Source of the DNA: Durusdinium trenchii
Taxonomy: Eukaryota > Sar > Dinophyceae > Suessiales > Symbiodiniaceae
Length of the DNA: 64,000 nt
NCBI GenBank assembly: GCA_963970005.1
Contig: CAXAMN010021385.1
Coordinates: 679,092 to 743,091 of the forward strand
Direction of reading: 5' to 3'
The translations under genes were made by a program, and so were the position numbers. The notes below the pieces were generated by a model that worked only from the letters and a program-made list of their open reading frames with translations, searched no databases and was not told the DNA's origin. Of the stretch, positions 12,331 to 24,454 are shown piece after piece. How positions within the stretch are numbered: position 1 is the first letter of the stretch; the number at the start of each line of letters is the position of its first letter.

Positions 12331-13619
12331 GCCAATGGAACCTGTGCTTTGTTTTTGATATCCTATTTTTGCAAGTATTGGGCCTTCAATTTGTGTGCTA
12401 CACCAAAAGTGGTTGGTCAGGTACTGGTCTCCTGGCAATTTGCGAAGTGGAATCAAAGGTGCCCGTAGAATCTATTGAGGCTATTTATGCTTGCTTGGCC
12501 AGCCCAGAGCTGGCTCTCAGCTGTTTTCCAAAGCTGGCTGGGCAAAGACATAGCATGAACCAAACAAATGCTGCCATGAAAGTCATGGCCCGGAATCGGC
12601 TCCTGCACGTGCCCTGCCAATGTCCCCTGAAGCGCTCATTGAAGTCTAGACTGGTAAGGATCTAGAAACAGGAACAATTCTAGCTTGTTTCCTGCAGTCT
12701 AAAGTTTGTGAAGTTCAGGGACCTACATGTTGGCAAATTGAGGAAGTGTCCTCCGATCTGTACAGCTGAACCTGTGTTGGTCCCACTTGCAACGGTGCGC
12801 CCGTTGTGAAATTGTGGACTGTACAGTACACAGAAATTCTGAAGCAAGTTGCGCCGAGCAAGATGATGCATACATGCAAAGAAATGAGCTGCACTGGGCT
12901 ACTTGGTGCGGCATTTTGCTCTCGGCTTGTTCCCTGAGTTAGAGGGAAAACAACTTTATGCAAACTTTGTTTGAAGATTTGAAGAACCTTGATGGTCATG
13001 CTTTTTCCTGTTGCAGACACTCTCAGGAGAGACGGAGAGTCGTGTGCTGCCCGTTCGAGATCGTTCGAGGTGGTGCCCTCCCCAGCTGGATGCCCAAGTT
13101 GACCTTAGCGGACCATGGGTCGAACAACCACCGCGCACCATTGATAGACCGCCAAGATGGGGACATTAATGGACATTATATAATTCATGTTTATTCTATA
13201 AATGTTGCAATATTGGCAATATTCTTTTCCTGATATGTTTGAGGCTCAAGCTAGCATGTTCCACTGGTCGGCATTGCGGCATGCGCGCAGCATTGAAGTG
13301 CTGCAGCCGTTGCTATCCCAGCTTCTGGGCCAAAACAGTGGATGATGGCTTCGGCACAGATCTCACCGTGCGCTAGTCAAGCTCGCGTGGAGGAAATGCG
13401 GATTGCGCGATTGGATTGTTTACAGAATTTGACATGTCCTTTTTCGCGCCCAGGGTGAAATTCTTCGTAGCTAAGATAAAGAACAGGGTGTTTTGGTTGA
13501 AACCTTTCGAGGTACTTGGCAGAGAAGAGCTTGATCTCGAGGATCCAACGCCATCGTTGGAGACACAGAGTCAGACCTACAGGCGAGAGTCTGAGGATAT
13601 GGTACATAAATGTACATCA
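12331..13619. other. Region with weak possible exons only
   Basis: Two plus-strand stretches read somewhat like exons: about 12,770-12,940 (Cys-rich, contains CARCEIVDC) and about 13,020-13,160 (contains VDLSGPWVEQPP, ends in a stop). A third, about 13,510-13,600, is acidic (REELDLEDPTPS). None resembles a known family, so they are recorded but not called as genes. Confidence 0.25.
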
Positions 13620-14295
13620 TCATAATGAATGTTCACATCACATAAATAAGCTACGAGTCAGTTGTAAACCACATTTTATATATACCGCAAGAATCCACCA
13701 ACACTCATGTAATTTGATATCTTAAACACGCTGTTTTCGCCCACGACTACATAAATCTATAAATTCTCAAAACATCCACAACAATCGCTTAATTGGATCC
13801 AATTCTCCCACAATATGATCTCAACAACGACTACTAAACGTGATCTTATCATATCCGGAAAGAAAAAGCAAAACAACGCAAAACATTTGCTATGTATTCA
13901 CTTAATTTCACCCTGAACAAAAAACAGTTCGTCATTTTTTGATTTGAACACATAAACAATCTCTCTCTATATATTTTATGTGACTAAGTAATTTGATCGA
14001 TTTATAATGTATATGCACTGTCAAATTCTCTATGCAATCTTTTCAACAGAATTCACAAAAGTCATTTCACAGAGTACTCCAACTATTTTCGATAATGAAC
14101 ATCCCTTTTTCCTCCAACTATTCGCATGATTCCAATTAATAAAGAACTTAAGCTATCACTGTACAAAAACAAATTATGTCTCAAGGATATGTTCATTTCG
14201 ATTATGAGGTTTGAGGTATAATATGCCGGAGAGTTGGTTCTTGCGGCGAACAATCCCTGTTGTTTGCGGTTTATGATTACGATGTGCACATGAGT
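13620..14295. other. AT-rich island
   Basis: About 670 bp clearly richer in A and T than its surroundings, with many poly-A/T words and no exon-like frame. It sits directly upstream of the first visible calpain exon and could be a long intron or promoter segment, or an insertion of foreign or organellar DNA. I recognise no organelle gene in it. Confidence 0.55.
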
Positions 14296-14303
14296 AGTAT
14301 GTC

Positions 14304-17300
14304 ATGGTTGTATTTTGTTGTACACAAAATCGACTGACTGAAGACGAACAGACAGAGAGAGAGAGAGAGAGGGAGCTGAGGGCGGTTGAGCTGAGGTGTG
14401 AGGTAGTGTTGCCGGAGACCGTTGTGCAGGAAGGATGTATGGTGCACGGATTCTATCTACCTCCATGGGGTTCTGATTTGGACAACATTCAGCCGCAAAA
14501 TGGTCCTGTTGGGCTCAGTAAGATGCAGAAGGCCGCTCTCCGAGATTGGTGCAGCATATCACAATGGCTGGCACGCCAAGGCCGCAATGATCTTTAAAGC
14601 AGAAGGTGCAAGTTTGTACCGCTGACTACTATATCCTGTAGTTGCTATCTACTATGAACGGAATTCTTTCTGTTGGCTTGAAGCTCAGTACTTTGTGTTG
14701 CTCAGAGTCTTCTTTAATCCTGGTGGCCTACCTTCTACCTTCCAGGTAGCTCGATCCAGGTTGCTTTTCATTAGTTCTAGTTGAGACAAATTATAATCCA
14801 CTTCTAAGGATCTGATGTTTTTTAGCTTTGGCAAGACACTGGGAGGTTTCCACCCACAAATTTGTGGTACCTTCGTTTAAAGTTGGGTGAACACGTTCCA
14901 GGGTGTTTGGATAAAGCCTTGATATGAACTTGATGTGATACCATGGTTGCAGACACACGCAAGCGTGCGCTTGTGCCAGGTCATGCAGACCAGGCCCCGA
15001 TCATTTTTGAAGGTCGGCCTGATGCCAGTAAGATCCGGCAAGGCCGTGTCACAGACTGCTCCTTGATGTCCGTTTTGTCAGTGCTGGCCAACTATGACAA
15101 TTGCTGCAAGACATCAACCCTGGAGAGTATTGTGCAAGGACCTGTGAGGAGAATTCAGAACACCGTTGAGTATTCATGTTGCCTTTTCGTGAATGGTATT
15201 TTCCGATGTGTCCTGGTTGACGACCTGGTGCCCGTTTCCACCAGCGGGAAGTTGCTTTGTGCACATTCAGCATCTTCACGTGAGCTTTGGGTTTTGCTCA
15301 TTGAGAAGGCTGTCGCGAAGATTATGGGTGGCTCCTATGCGATGCGAGGATCGAATCCCAGCACAGATGCATTTCATCTCACTGGGTGGATTCCAGAGAC
15401 CTTTCCCTTTAAGGAGGAGACTGGGGAGAGTAGTACTTCTCAAACAGAGTGGATGAACATCTTTGACACGGCACAGCAAGGTTTTCGGGATGGACACTGT
15501 GTGCTTTGCGTTGGGACGACAGAGCTACCAGATGCTACAACCAGCGAGTTGGCACTTCGTAGCGGATATTCGGAGGGGGTGAGCTCTTCAACTGGCTTAG
15601 TGGCAGGTCATGCGTATCCTGTGCTGCAGTGCCGCTTCGAAGAGGGTCAGCGCTTGCTATTTCTCAAGAATCCTTGGGGCCATACCAGATGGAAGGGTCG
15701 TTTTGGTCCCGGCGATTTGATTTGGAAATCAATGCCAACACTTGCATCCAAGCTCGGATACAACAGTGAGGCTGCTGCCGTCGATGATGGTGCCTTTTGG
15801 ATTCCCTGGGAGGATGTTGTTCGGTACTTCAGCCACTTCTATGTGGCTTGGTCACCAGCAGCACTACAGCTGCATGAGGTACAAGCACATGGCTGCTGGA
15901 ACCCGTGGCCACATTTTGTTCAGAGCATTTTGCCAGATGATACAGACATTTTGGCCTTCAATCCTCAATTTCACTTGCAGCTGAACGAGCCACTACCAGC
16001 AGCTGAAGGTGTTGGACTTTGGGTGGTTTTAAGCAGGCACATCAAGAGCCAAGCTGACTATAATTCTCATTTCATCTCAGTAAGTCTTTACAGTGGCAAA
16101 TCGCGCATTTGCTGTCCAAATACTGTTTTAGAGCAAGGAGTCTTCTCGAACGGTGAGTGTGCGTTGGTGAAGTTGCGAAATAATTCAGCGAATACTCAAG
16201 ACTTCACAGTGGTGGTCTCTCAGCATGGAGCAAAGAGAGCCTTCAACTACACGATCCAGGCAGGGGCTGACATACGTGCATAGAGATCAGATTTGCTAGA
16301 ACAAAAAGTATACACTCCCTGAAATAATCATGGCAGTGGAAAACCGCCGCCTGCCGTATCCGGTCGTCGAGCCTGGTCATCGTGCACCCTGGTTGGGTGC
16401 TACAGACAAGAGACACGCATTGGATTATACAGTATACATGTAATATATGTATACATCATAGATTGAATGCTTGCTTGCCTCCGAGCTTTGTGGAATGGCC
16501 CTGGCATAGACTTCCATTGCACAAGTACGAAACAGGCTGGAGAGACTTCTAAGAGGGGTTTGTAGGGAAACACCAACCTTAGAGACAAGGAACAAGCGAA
16601 AGGGACCCAAGGGTGGTGGGCACCGCACTAGTAGCTTGATCTAGCTTCCACCATCCAGGTCTACACACAAGTGGCGGCGACACTTGTTGAGTTGCCTCCG
16701 TTGGTACCAAACAACTATGCCTCTGGCTCTGTTCGGGGCGAATGGACGCGGCGCACTGCTGGAGGATGCAGCAATAGTGCTCCTAAGCCGCAAGCTGCAA
16801 ATGAGACGAGAAGAGACATTGGTAGGACCTGAAGATCAGATACAAAATTCCCATCCATTGAGGGTGAAACATAGTCTGTGTTGTGAGACATACCGGTCCA
16901 TTGCTAGCATTCTCCTCGGGACACTTGAAACTTGAAATTCACATCACCGCCATTGGCCATTGGACTTGAAGTGCTCTGGGAGCTGATACGTAGCAGTTAC
17001 TATTTTCCCGATAGTACCATGTCATGTTTTAAGACAAGACAAGACATGTCATGTTTTAAGTTAGTATTTTTAAGACGGCATTCGATTGAGGCACCGTGCC
17101 GGAGCCAAGGTATGGTCATTTTTCCAGAATCCTCAGTGGAGCTTCACCGTGCCACCGGAGGGATTACAGGATGTGTGAATCCAGATTGTTTGCCCAGAAC
17201 TACAGTGTCTAGTATAAAAGTGCAATTTCACATCCTTCAACCTGTAACACAAAACACAAACCTTGCCCGAGGCCCATCATTTGAACCTTTGAGAAATCAT

Positions 17301-19074
17301 TGAGTTGACAGCCCCAAAGCCTCGCCTTGAAAACGCCGTTCGCGTTGCCAGGAGTTGATTTTCTTCTTGGAATGCCAAGACGTTTCGGTGAATTTACGCC
17401 TCTTCACCGATGCCGTCGCACGCCCTGAAGCACTCCGGAATGCCACCTCCAGCGGGGCCTATCGCCGGGGCTGTTGCATGCTGCGGCTGAAAGACTTGGA
17501 GGGGCTTCAGACCTATGTCCTGGTGGTCTCTACCTTCCGCCCAGGAGTAATCTCCTCAGTACAGTGGAGGAATGCAACATGTTGTGGCCACTTAGGGTCA
17601 AGGACTTTTTGTCAGTTTTGGAATGAGCGAAGGAAGATTCAAGAAGTGCAACTCTCCGACAAAGCACAATATGAGTTTCTGAGGTTTGTGGCTCTTATCG
17701 GCTTGCCTGGCACGCATCAAGCAGCATCACCATGTCGCCACAGCCACATCCCTTCGTAGAAGGAGCCTTGGCACATCCATTGAAGTCCGTGGTGCAAAAG
17801 ATGAGCATCGGCTCCATGGTCGAGATGCAGCTCCGCCTTGTGGAGCAGACAGCCTCCACGGCGTGTCAAGCTTGTCGCGTGAGTGTTCGGTTGCAGGGGA
17901 GCTATGATGGAGGCTCGGCAAAACGAGAATTGTAACAACGTGTGCACCATTGCTGCCTGCCCTTACGAAGTGCTCATGACTAAGTCAGCTCAAACATTAG
18001 GAAAGATGTCATCCTGGTGCATCTATTCATTCCATGCGGTGCTGCCAGGCGAGCTTCCTTATTTGGAGTTGAGCAGTGCCCACCCATCGCGGCAGGCGCC
18101 ATACTGTGTACGTTTGAAAGCCTCTGATGCAGAACAGTGACCTTGGCTAGGCTGCAACAAGGCAATTTGCATATCTTTGATCAGGAAACTGTGAGAACAA
18201 TCCAACTTGGTTCGTCCCTGCAAAAAGTCCAACTCCATGACTCACTTTGATTCCAACGAGGTATTTCCAACTTACGGGCGCTTCAGTGATCCTCTTTGCA
18301 CAGCTGAAGCCCTTGGAGAGCTACGTGCTCCGTGCCAAAGTGCCGCGAAGTCCTGGAGCCCGAAGTGCGAAGCTTTACATCAACTCAGATCGCCTTGTTC
18401 TACTAGACACTTGACAGCATTGACACGCCCACATCCAAAGACACGTTTTTTTGTTCTTGTTACTGGTGTCTTTCGAGACACAAGTCCAAATATATTGTGG
18501 TACATACATTATGTAATATAGTTTTGAACAGTGACACATCATCCGATGTCAATCCCAGAATACTGTATCTATGCTGCATGCCGAAACATGAACAGCTGCA
18601 ATGTCACCCAACTGGGGGCTTGGAGTATACATGGTGTTGAAAGAACTTAGGAATACTCAGAACCAAGTGCTCCTAAATAATCCTACCTCCCTCTTAAAAA
18701 TGCCTTTGAAGAAGAGTCCTGGTATCTGAGGACAGCCCAATGAGCCCACGAGGACGAAGGAGGTGAAGATCTCCACGATGTGCCGGTCGGACCTGCAGAC
18801 TACAACAGCGCACTACTTGCTTATGAAATCAAAGGACCTGCAGACAGGGTGGAGGACCTCTTCCCCGATCAAAGGACCTGAAGTCTCGCGTGCCTTGGAG
18901 GAGTCACACAAGCTCCTGATTGATCCTGCAAGAGTGGTTGCCGCAGTTCCGTGCAGATGCAAAACTGCGCTACTCTGGAGAAGGATCAGTTTGTCGCACT
19001 TGGCTTGCTCATCCGCACTTCAAACTGCAGAATCGGACATCTCAAGATGTCAAGATGGAGCTGCCAGGGTGCTT
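14304..19074 (+). CDS. CAPN7-like: Calpain-7/PalB-type cysteine protease, multi-exon
   Basis: Calcium-independent type calpain; family members act with ESCRT-III. First visible exon, about 14,370-14,560, matches the segment before the CAPN7 protease core (FYLPPW, GLSKMQKAAL). Exon 14953-16259 holds the core: catalytic Cys in RQGRVTDCS, ELWVLLIEKA, LTGWIPE, catalytic His in GHAYPVL, catalytic Asn in LKNPWGH, then the first C2-like calpain domain. The second C2-like domain is split over 16659 to about 16,800 (TRRTAGGCSN), 17128-17169 (NPQWSFTVPP), 17352 to about 17,546 (VSVNLRLF, TYVLVVSTFRP) and about 17,690-17,900. Further exons at about 18,027-18,140, 18,307-18,415 (ESYVLRAKVPRSPGA), 18,754-18,867 and 18,933-19,074 (HPHFKLQNRT, V-K-M-E-L-P) look like a third beta-sandwich domain as in PalB. 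Its exact joins are uncertain. The catalytic triad is intact. No N-terminal MIT domain was found upstream. The donor after 16259 is GC. Confidence 0.85.
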
Positions 19075-19860
19075 TGAGTGACCTCCCTCCATGCTTCAAT
19101 GCTGTGAATCATGCAATAGCAATAGTTCGAGCCTGGAGTATCACCCTCAAACATCCACAAGTGAATGCCCATTGCTAAATTGCAATGCTGGCGAAAAGGC
19201 AGAGATCAAGAGAAAGTGAGAAGAGAACGTTGAAACTTGCTTTTGCTCTTTGTCGATAGCTGCTGTCTCTTGCCATACCGAGGTCTTGGGATCGATGCAC
19301 TGATTCGGAAAAAGCCAGCTTGAAACAGGAGATGCAAAGATGTCAAGAACCACCTGGTTTTTCTGTGCATTTACTTTATGATAGTTAATACATTGTAAAT
19401 TGTAAGGGCACGGGCTATTGATTCTATGAAGAACCACTGCTAGGCAGAAGCATGTCCTGGCTGCGGGCTTCAAGTCAGCGATCTGAGGTTCGAGGAAGTG
19501 TTAGGGTTGGTTCAGTGACCTGTGAGAGAGCGTTTTACTTTAACAATGTTTGCTTGAGTGTCAACCCCTTTGCATTTGCCAGCATTCTTGTCAAACTCTC
19601 CAAGAGCAGGCGTCACATGAAGCGATGCTGCCCCGAGCGGCTTCCAGAGAGAATCGGATCAGCTGAGGACATCGATTTAGAGATTCACATATATATATAT
19701 ATATACAGTAAATATATCTATTATAACCGATTACCACAATCATCATGGTCTTGAATCTTTCAGAGCAGAGTGGGAAGCAATCATTTTTGCACAATCATTT
19801 TTGCAAAAACAATCCAACAAGATGACATGCCCTGGCTATCTTAGTCCTCCCTGCATGCAG

Positions 19861-21063
19861 GACCGCCGTGCTGCTCGTAAGGCGGCCAGTGAAGAGGCAC
19901 AACTCTTCAACAGGATCTTGCCACAGACCTATTTGGGACTCTCGAGCATGCAGGAATTTATTTCTGCAACAAACTTGGGATTGTTATAGATTGTACATGG
20001 ACGCAACACATGTACTGTATGACATCAAGAACTTCATGAACAATTCTGCACATAAGTTGCTTATATTTAATGGACTTTAAACCATGTGAGGATTGCCTAA
20101 CGCGGCCTTTAATCCCAGCATCCGATGCAGGACTGGATCAGCGAAGAGGAGGCTGCAGCTCCTGACGCATTCTCGGAACCACTTTTCGAACGCAACCGAC
20201 TTTCGGATATCATGTTTATATTTATATATATGTTCATGATTATTTATGTGTCTTTCTGGAAGCCAATACTCCCGCGATGTAAGAAGCTTTTGCCCTGTGG
20301 GTCGCTTGACTTGTAAGATCCAGACTTCGGACATTTCGTTGCAGGTCAAGCAAGCTGCCTTGAAGTCCTTTGCCAGTGTCAAGGATTGCACTCGAGGTTC
20401 TTTGACACTCGAGACATCATGAGGCATAGAATGTGCGTCTAGCAATGGAATTTTAGGTACACACAATTTGTTACACTGTTACACACACACACTTGGATTT
20501 CTTTTTTGGTACAGTTCTTGCACTAGTATCACTGAATCAACATGTGGCCTGTCTTTGCAAATGGCTTCAATGGCCTGACCAGGTTCAACGGCCCAACACA
20601 TGTGCACAAATCACAAAAAAGAACTTTCTTTTGTTCTTCTTTTTTCATGTTTATCCTAAAATATGTTCAAAACCAATTTGCAAATGCAGTGTCCAAGCTG
20701 TAGGACCCTTTGCATCGTCGAGTTCTAGAGCTACGCTTCGGTGCTGATCAAGGAGCAATGCATCGACAGAACTTGGATTAGCTCAGCCAGATGCTTTTGG
20801 GCCCAACAGGTTGATTTGAGACCTGTTTGCTGTTGCCAATTGTCCTTTACCAGCACAACTGATGCCGTTTGTGACATGCTTTGAGCGGCATCAGGAGGTT
20901 TGCGCCGTAGCCCTGCAGAGGTTGCCGAGGCCTTGGGCGGTAAGTACCACGGAAAGGCAGAGGCGCGGATGCTGACAAACTCGGCAGAGGTTTCCCTGCG
21001 CTTAAGTGGACTTGCTCTTTTGGAAGACGATGGAAGGTGCATGACGGTGCAGAAGCGCTCTTG
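19861..21063 (+). CDS. Orphan exon cluster, function unknown
   Basis: Four stretches flanked by AG acceptors read as exons: about 19,861-19,950 (RAARKAASEEAQLFNRILPQ); about 20,130-20,208 (DWISEEEAAAPDAFSEPL); 20,346 to about 20,420 (VKQAALKSFASVKDC); about 20,916-21,063 (VAEALGGKYHGKAEARM, ending in TGA at 21,061-21,063). They lie between the calpain and TMEM53-like genes and may be the N-terminal part of the latter, the C-terminal end of the former, or a separate gene. I recognise no domain. The acceptor signals (GCAG or GATGCAG) are good, and the frames show normal amino-acid composition. Confidence 0.4.
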
Positions 21064-21459
21064 AATCTTCCGCATTCAATGGTGCTTTTTGTTTTGGCGT
21101 ATGGCTCAAAAGCTGAACATCAGGGTGCTTCACCCTTTCTCCTTAGCTTGAATAATACAAGTGAATATACATGTTATAGCACAACATATGATAAACATAG
21201 GTGCGTGGGTCAGGTTGTATACTGTATCATTGTTTGGAACCAACCTTAGGGATTATCAGCTGTCATGAAAGCTTTTGAGTTGTTTGAACAGCTGAACTGT
21301 TTGGCCCTCACGCAACAATTTGTTCAGCTGGCATCAAATAATCAACCGTGTGCTTGCAGGCTTCCCGTCGGCCAACTTGTTTGCATGCAATGGATGCATG
21401 CTTGGCGAGGATTGCCAAAGGACAGCAACACACACACACACATATATATATATATCAGG

Positions 21460-23687
21460 CTGAGTGGAGACCTGAGAATCAGGTGTTGCAGCAACATTTC
21501 CTAGATCTAGTGGAGGAGAGCCGACATGGGAAGACATGCAAGCTGCAGCAGATGGTGGATGGCAGCAGCAACCTGCTTGAACTTGAACTTGAGAGATAGA
21601 GAGGGAGAGAACACCAATTTTGCTAGTGTGACTCTGTGACTTTGTGATGGATGAGTTTTCTCCCTTGATAGGCAAGCAATCAGTGCAATGTTGGAAGCTT
21701 TGGCCGATGGACATGAAGATATGGCTGATCTCCTTTTTGCCTGGGGAGTATCACCGGACCTCGGGCGGACTGTGGCCGATCCGCTTGTGGAGAATCCCAC
21801 CGCGGGTGACATGTGTGTGTTGATCCTGGGCTGGGGTGGATCCAGTACCGAGCAGCTGGAAATCATCCAGAAATGGTGGCGAGAGCGTGGCTTCCGAACC
21901 TTGGCCACCACTTTCTGCAGCAAGGCGGTAGAGAAGCAGCTGATGGAAATTAAGCGCTTTATTCCTTCTGGGGCCGATGTAATGGTCCATGCCTTTTCCA
22001 ATAATGGCATGTATTTGCTGCAGCATCTTTGCCAAGATGCTGGCAGAACCTGGCGCCTTGCGGGTGTCATTGTGGACTCAGCACCAGATGTGAACATCAG
22101 TGCTCCTTTAATGAGACAAGTGGTCAACGGCTGCATCCGGGCCTTGTGTATCTCAGAATAAATTAGGACTGTTTCCACTTGTTTATTTGTACAATGATCG
22201 GGTGTCCAGTTCATTGGGTGTTTTATGTTACATAGTTGAGGCTTCCGCAAAGCTCGAGAGGTCATGACTTCAGTGGACTGTTTAACCACCCCAACACCAA
22301 AGAAGCTCTATACCAACCTTGATGCACTGACTAGTGAAGAAAATCTGTAGGGAAGATGACATGTTGGCACTCTCTTTTCTTACAGTGCAACCACTGCAGG
22401 CATGTTGAACAGGGTTGTGATTGAGAAGAAGGCCGAAGCCGCGCTCACATCGCTAAACATTGTCACCCCGCTACGGGTTGGTGACTCCATCAGCTTTTCA
22501 GAAAGAACACCCAACGTCCTGGATGCAAGCGGCCACCGGCGAGGTGTGCTGTTGACCGGCAGAGGCCCATTGAGCTAACAGACGCTGTGCATGCGAAGTA
22601 GATCGAATAAGTAATTAAAGACCTCCTTATGCTGAGCTGGAATTCTGGAATTCTCTTAATAGCAAGTTTTCAGCTGACATGTTAGACTTACTGCATGGTA
22701 TTCTTTGCTTCTCGAATTCTTCGACTTGAAGAGTTGGATTCCGCGTGTGCAGGCTGTCTTTCTCAGCAAGATGAAGAGGCAAATGCGAGTGCAGAGAGAT
22801 TGATTGAATAGCAAAGAAATGCGTTGATCAAAAAAGAAAAAAATATATATAAGTCATTAATAAGTCATTTCACTCCTTGACAGCTACCCTTGGGACCTGT
22901 CTCGAGGCTGTCGTCAGCTTCTTGGATCGACCTCTTCAGGGCAAAGATTTGCACCAACTGAAAACCTTTCAGGTGTCCAAGGCGCTTCTTGCTCCTAGTA
23001 GCGATGCCAAGAGCCCCTAGTAGCTTCTTGCTCCTAAGGTGTCCAAGGCTGCTTCTTTGTCGTGATTTCCGGATTCCTATTGCTCAATGATCAATGTATG
23101 GTCCCATACCTCATTTGTTCGATGATGCACATCACCAGTGCCGGGCATGTGACATAGACTTAGACTCCTTGCTGAAGGCAAACTGAAACGAACGATATAG
23201 AATGCAATATCCATACTGTACCAGGATTAAGTATGGGCAGTATGTGATCGTTTGAGAGTTTTTATCAGGTTGAGATCAGCGAAATCTCCGACTTTCTCAG
23301 CCGGGAAGATGCTCCTCTCCTCTTTGTATACTCCTCCTCGGACACCCTCATCAAGCCACAAGCAGTTGAGGACTACATCAAAGCATCAACTCGCAACTTA
23401 GCTCCACCTTGTCGTTGCTAGTTTTGCATTGCCTTTGGCCTTTGCATTTGTTTGTTCTTGTTGTTGTTCTTTGCTGCTGGATGGAGATATTGCATGGTTC
23501 GAGGAACTGGTATGTTTGGTGCGTTGAAAGTCTCTTTGATTTTGTCGTTGCACTGTGGACAACTATGGGCGGTGTATAGTGTGGATATGTTTTTCCACGC
23601 TGAGGAGAAGGGCAGGCTAGCAGCAAGCGCTTCACAGGATCACAGCACGTCCGCCATTTCCAAAAGCACTTTGACCCTTGGTGATTG
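21460..23687 (+). CDS. TMEM53/DUF829 family alpha/beta hydrolase-fold protein
   Basis: Serine-hydrolase-fold protein; animal TMEM53 is a nuclear-envelope protein, and the catalytic role of this family is unproven. Exons: about 21,460-21,597 (AEWRPENQVLQQHF); 21,671 to about 22,140, with family blocks LILGWGG, the nucleophile-like HAFSNNG and VIVDSAPD; possibly 22,401 to about 22,565; 23,269 to about 23,410 (PLLFVYSSSDTLIKP, the acid residue); and 23,618-23,687 (FTGSQHVRHFQKHFD, the His), then TGA. The Ser-Asp-His order matches the fold. The exon at 22.4 kb has no obvious match in TMEM53 and may be an insertion or wrong. An N-terminal extension relative to animal TMEM53 is likely. Confidence 0.78.
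22990..23035. repeat. Minisatellite family B in an intron
   Basis: Two units containing CTCCTAGTAGCGATGCC and GAGCCCCTAGTAGC, inside an intron of the TMEM53-like gene. Confidence 0.8.
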
Positions 23688-24440
23688 AAATTGAATCTAG
23701 TTCCACAAGGAAGTTTCGACATAATTACATAGTGTGTATGTATAGTATGAGAACAATATACTTTTTGCATGTCTATATCCTGGGCTAAGGACGATTATTC
23801 TGCTGAAGTGAGCCGCTTCGTAGATGTTTGCCGGAGCCCTTCGCATGCTGGTGAAAATCTGCAGAGCTGATCTAGCGTTCAATCTTTAGAGCACGATACT
23901 AGGAGCTCCAATGTCTCTATGCCAGGGTTGAGAATCCTAGTAGGATTCGCTCCTGAAGGGCACATCCGTCACCATTCGTCCCACGATATAATATAGATTC
24001 TATTGAACCCTTCGCTGCCAGACTGCTCTGATGCTGATTCGCCAAGCTTTGCGGAGCATTCCCTTGGTGGCCGATGACCCAAAGGACGCTTCAAAAGAGA
24101 GCGGAATAAGAACCCGTTGGAATATGTTTGGCCCCAAAGGATGTGGATTTCCAGGAATGCTTGTAGCAAGGAATCTAATAGCGATGGCCTCCAACCTACG
24201 AGCGATTGCCTCCAACCTCTAATAGCGATGGCCTCCAAACTAAGAGCGATGGCCTCTAACCTAAGAGCGATGGTCTCCAACCTTTAAGCTTCTGGAGACA
24301 TATTAATCTCCAGGAATGCTTTGTCCGGATCTTGATAGATGTAGGTGGTGACTAGGGCTTCCACCGCCTTTGGAGGATTTGGTCGTCGTCTACGAGGACC
24401 AGAGCTAAAGTCCTCCTGTTCCTGGCAATTCAAAAGCCTC
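23688..24440. other. Spacer with minisatellite A
   Basis: No supported coding sequence. Contains a degenerate family-B word near 23,900-23,945, an unassigned stretch at about 24,000-24,170, and the family-A array that follows it. Confidence 0.45.
24176..24285. repeat. Minisatellite family A
   Basis: Five units of AGCGATGGCCTCCAACCTA with small changes, upstream of the exon cluster at 24.45 kb. Confidence 0.85.
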
Positions 24441-24454
24441 TGTGAATTCAGTGA

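Noticed and set aside
14570..14626. MIT domain before the calpain core
   Set aside because: One frame (A-A-Y-H-N-G-W-H-A-K-A-A) looked MIT-like, but the frame matching the CAPN7 segment GLSKMQKAAL runs over the same DNA and is better supported.
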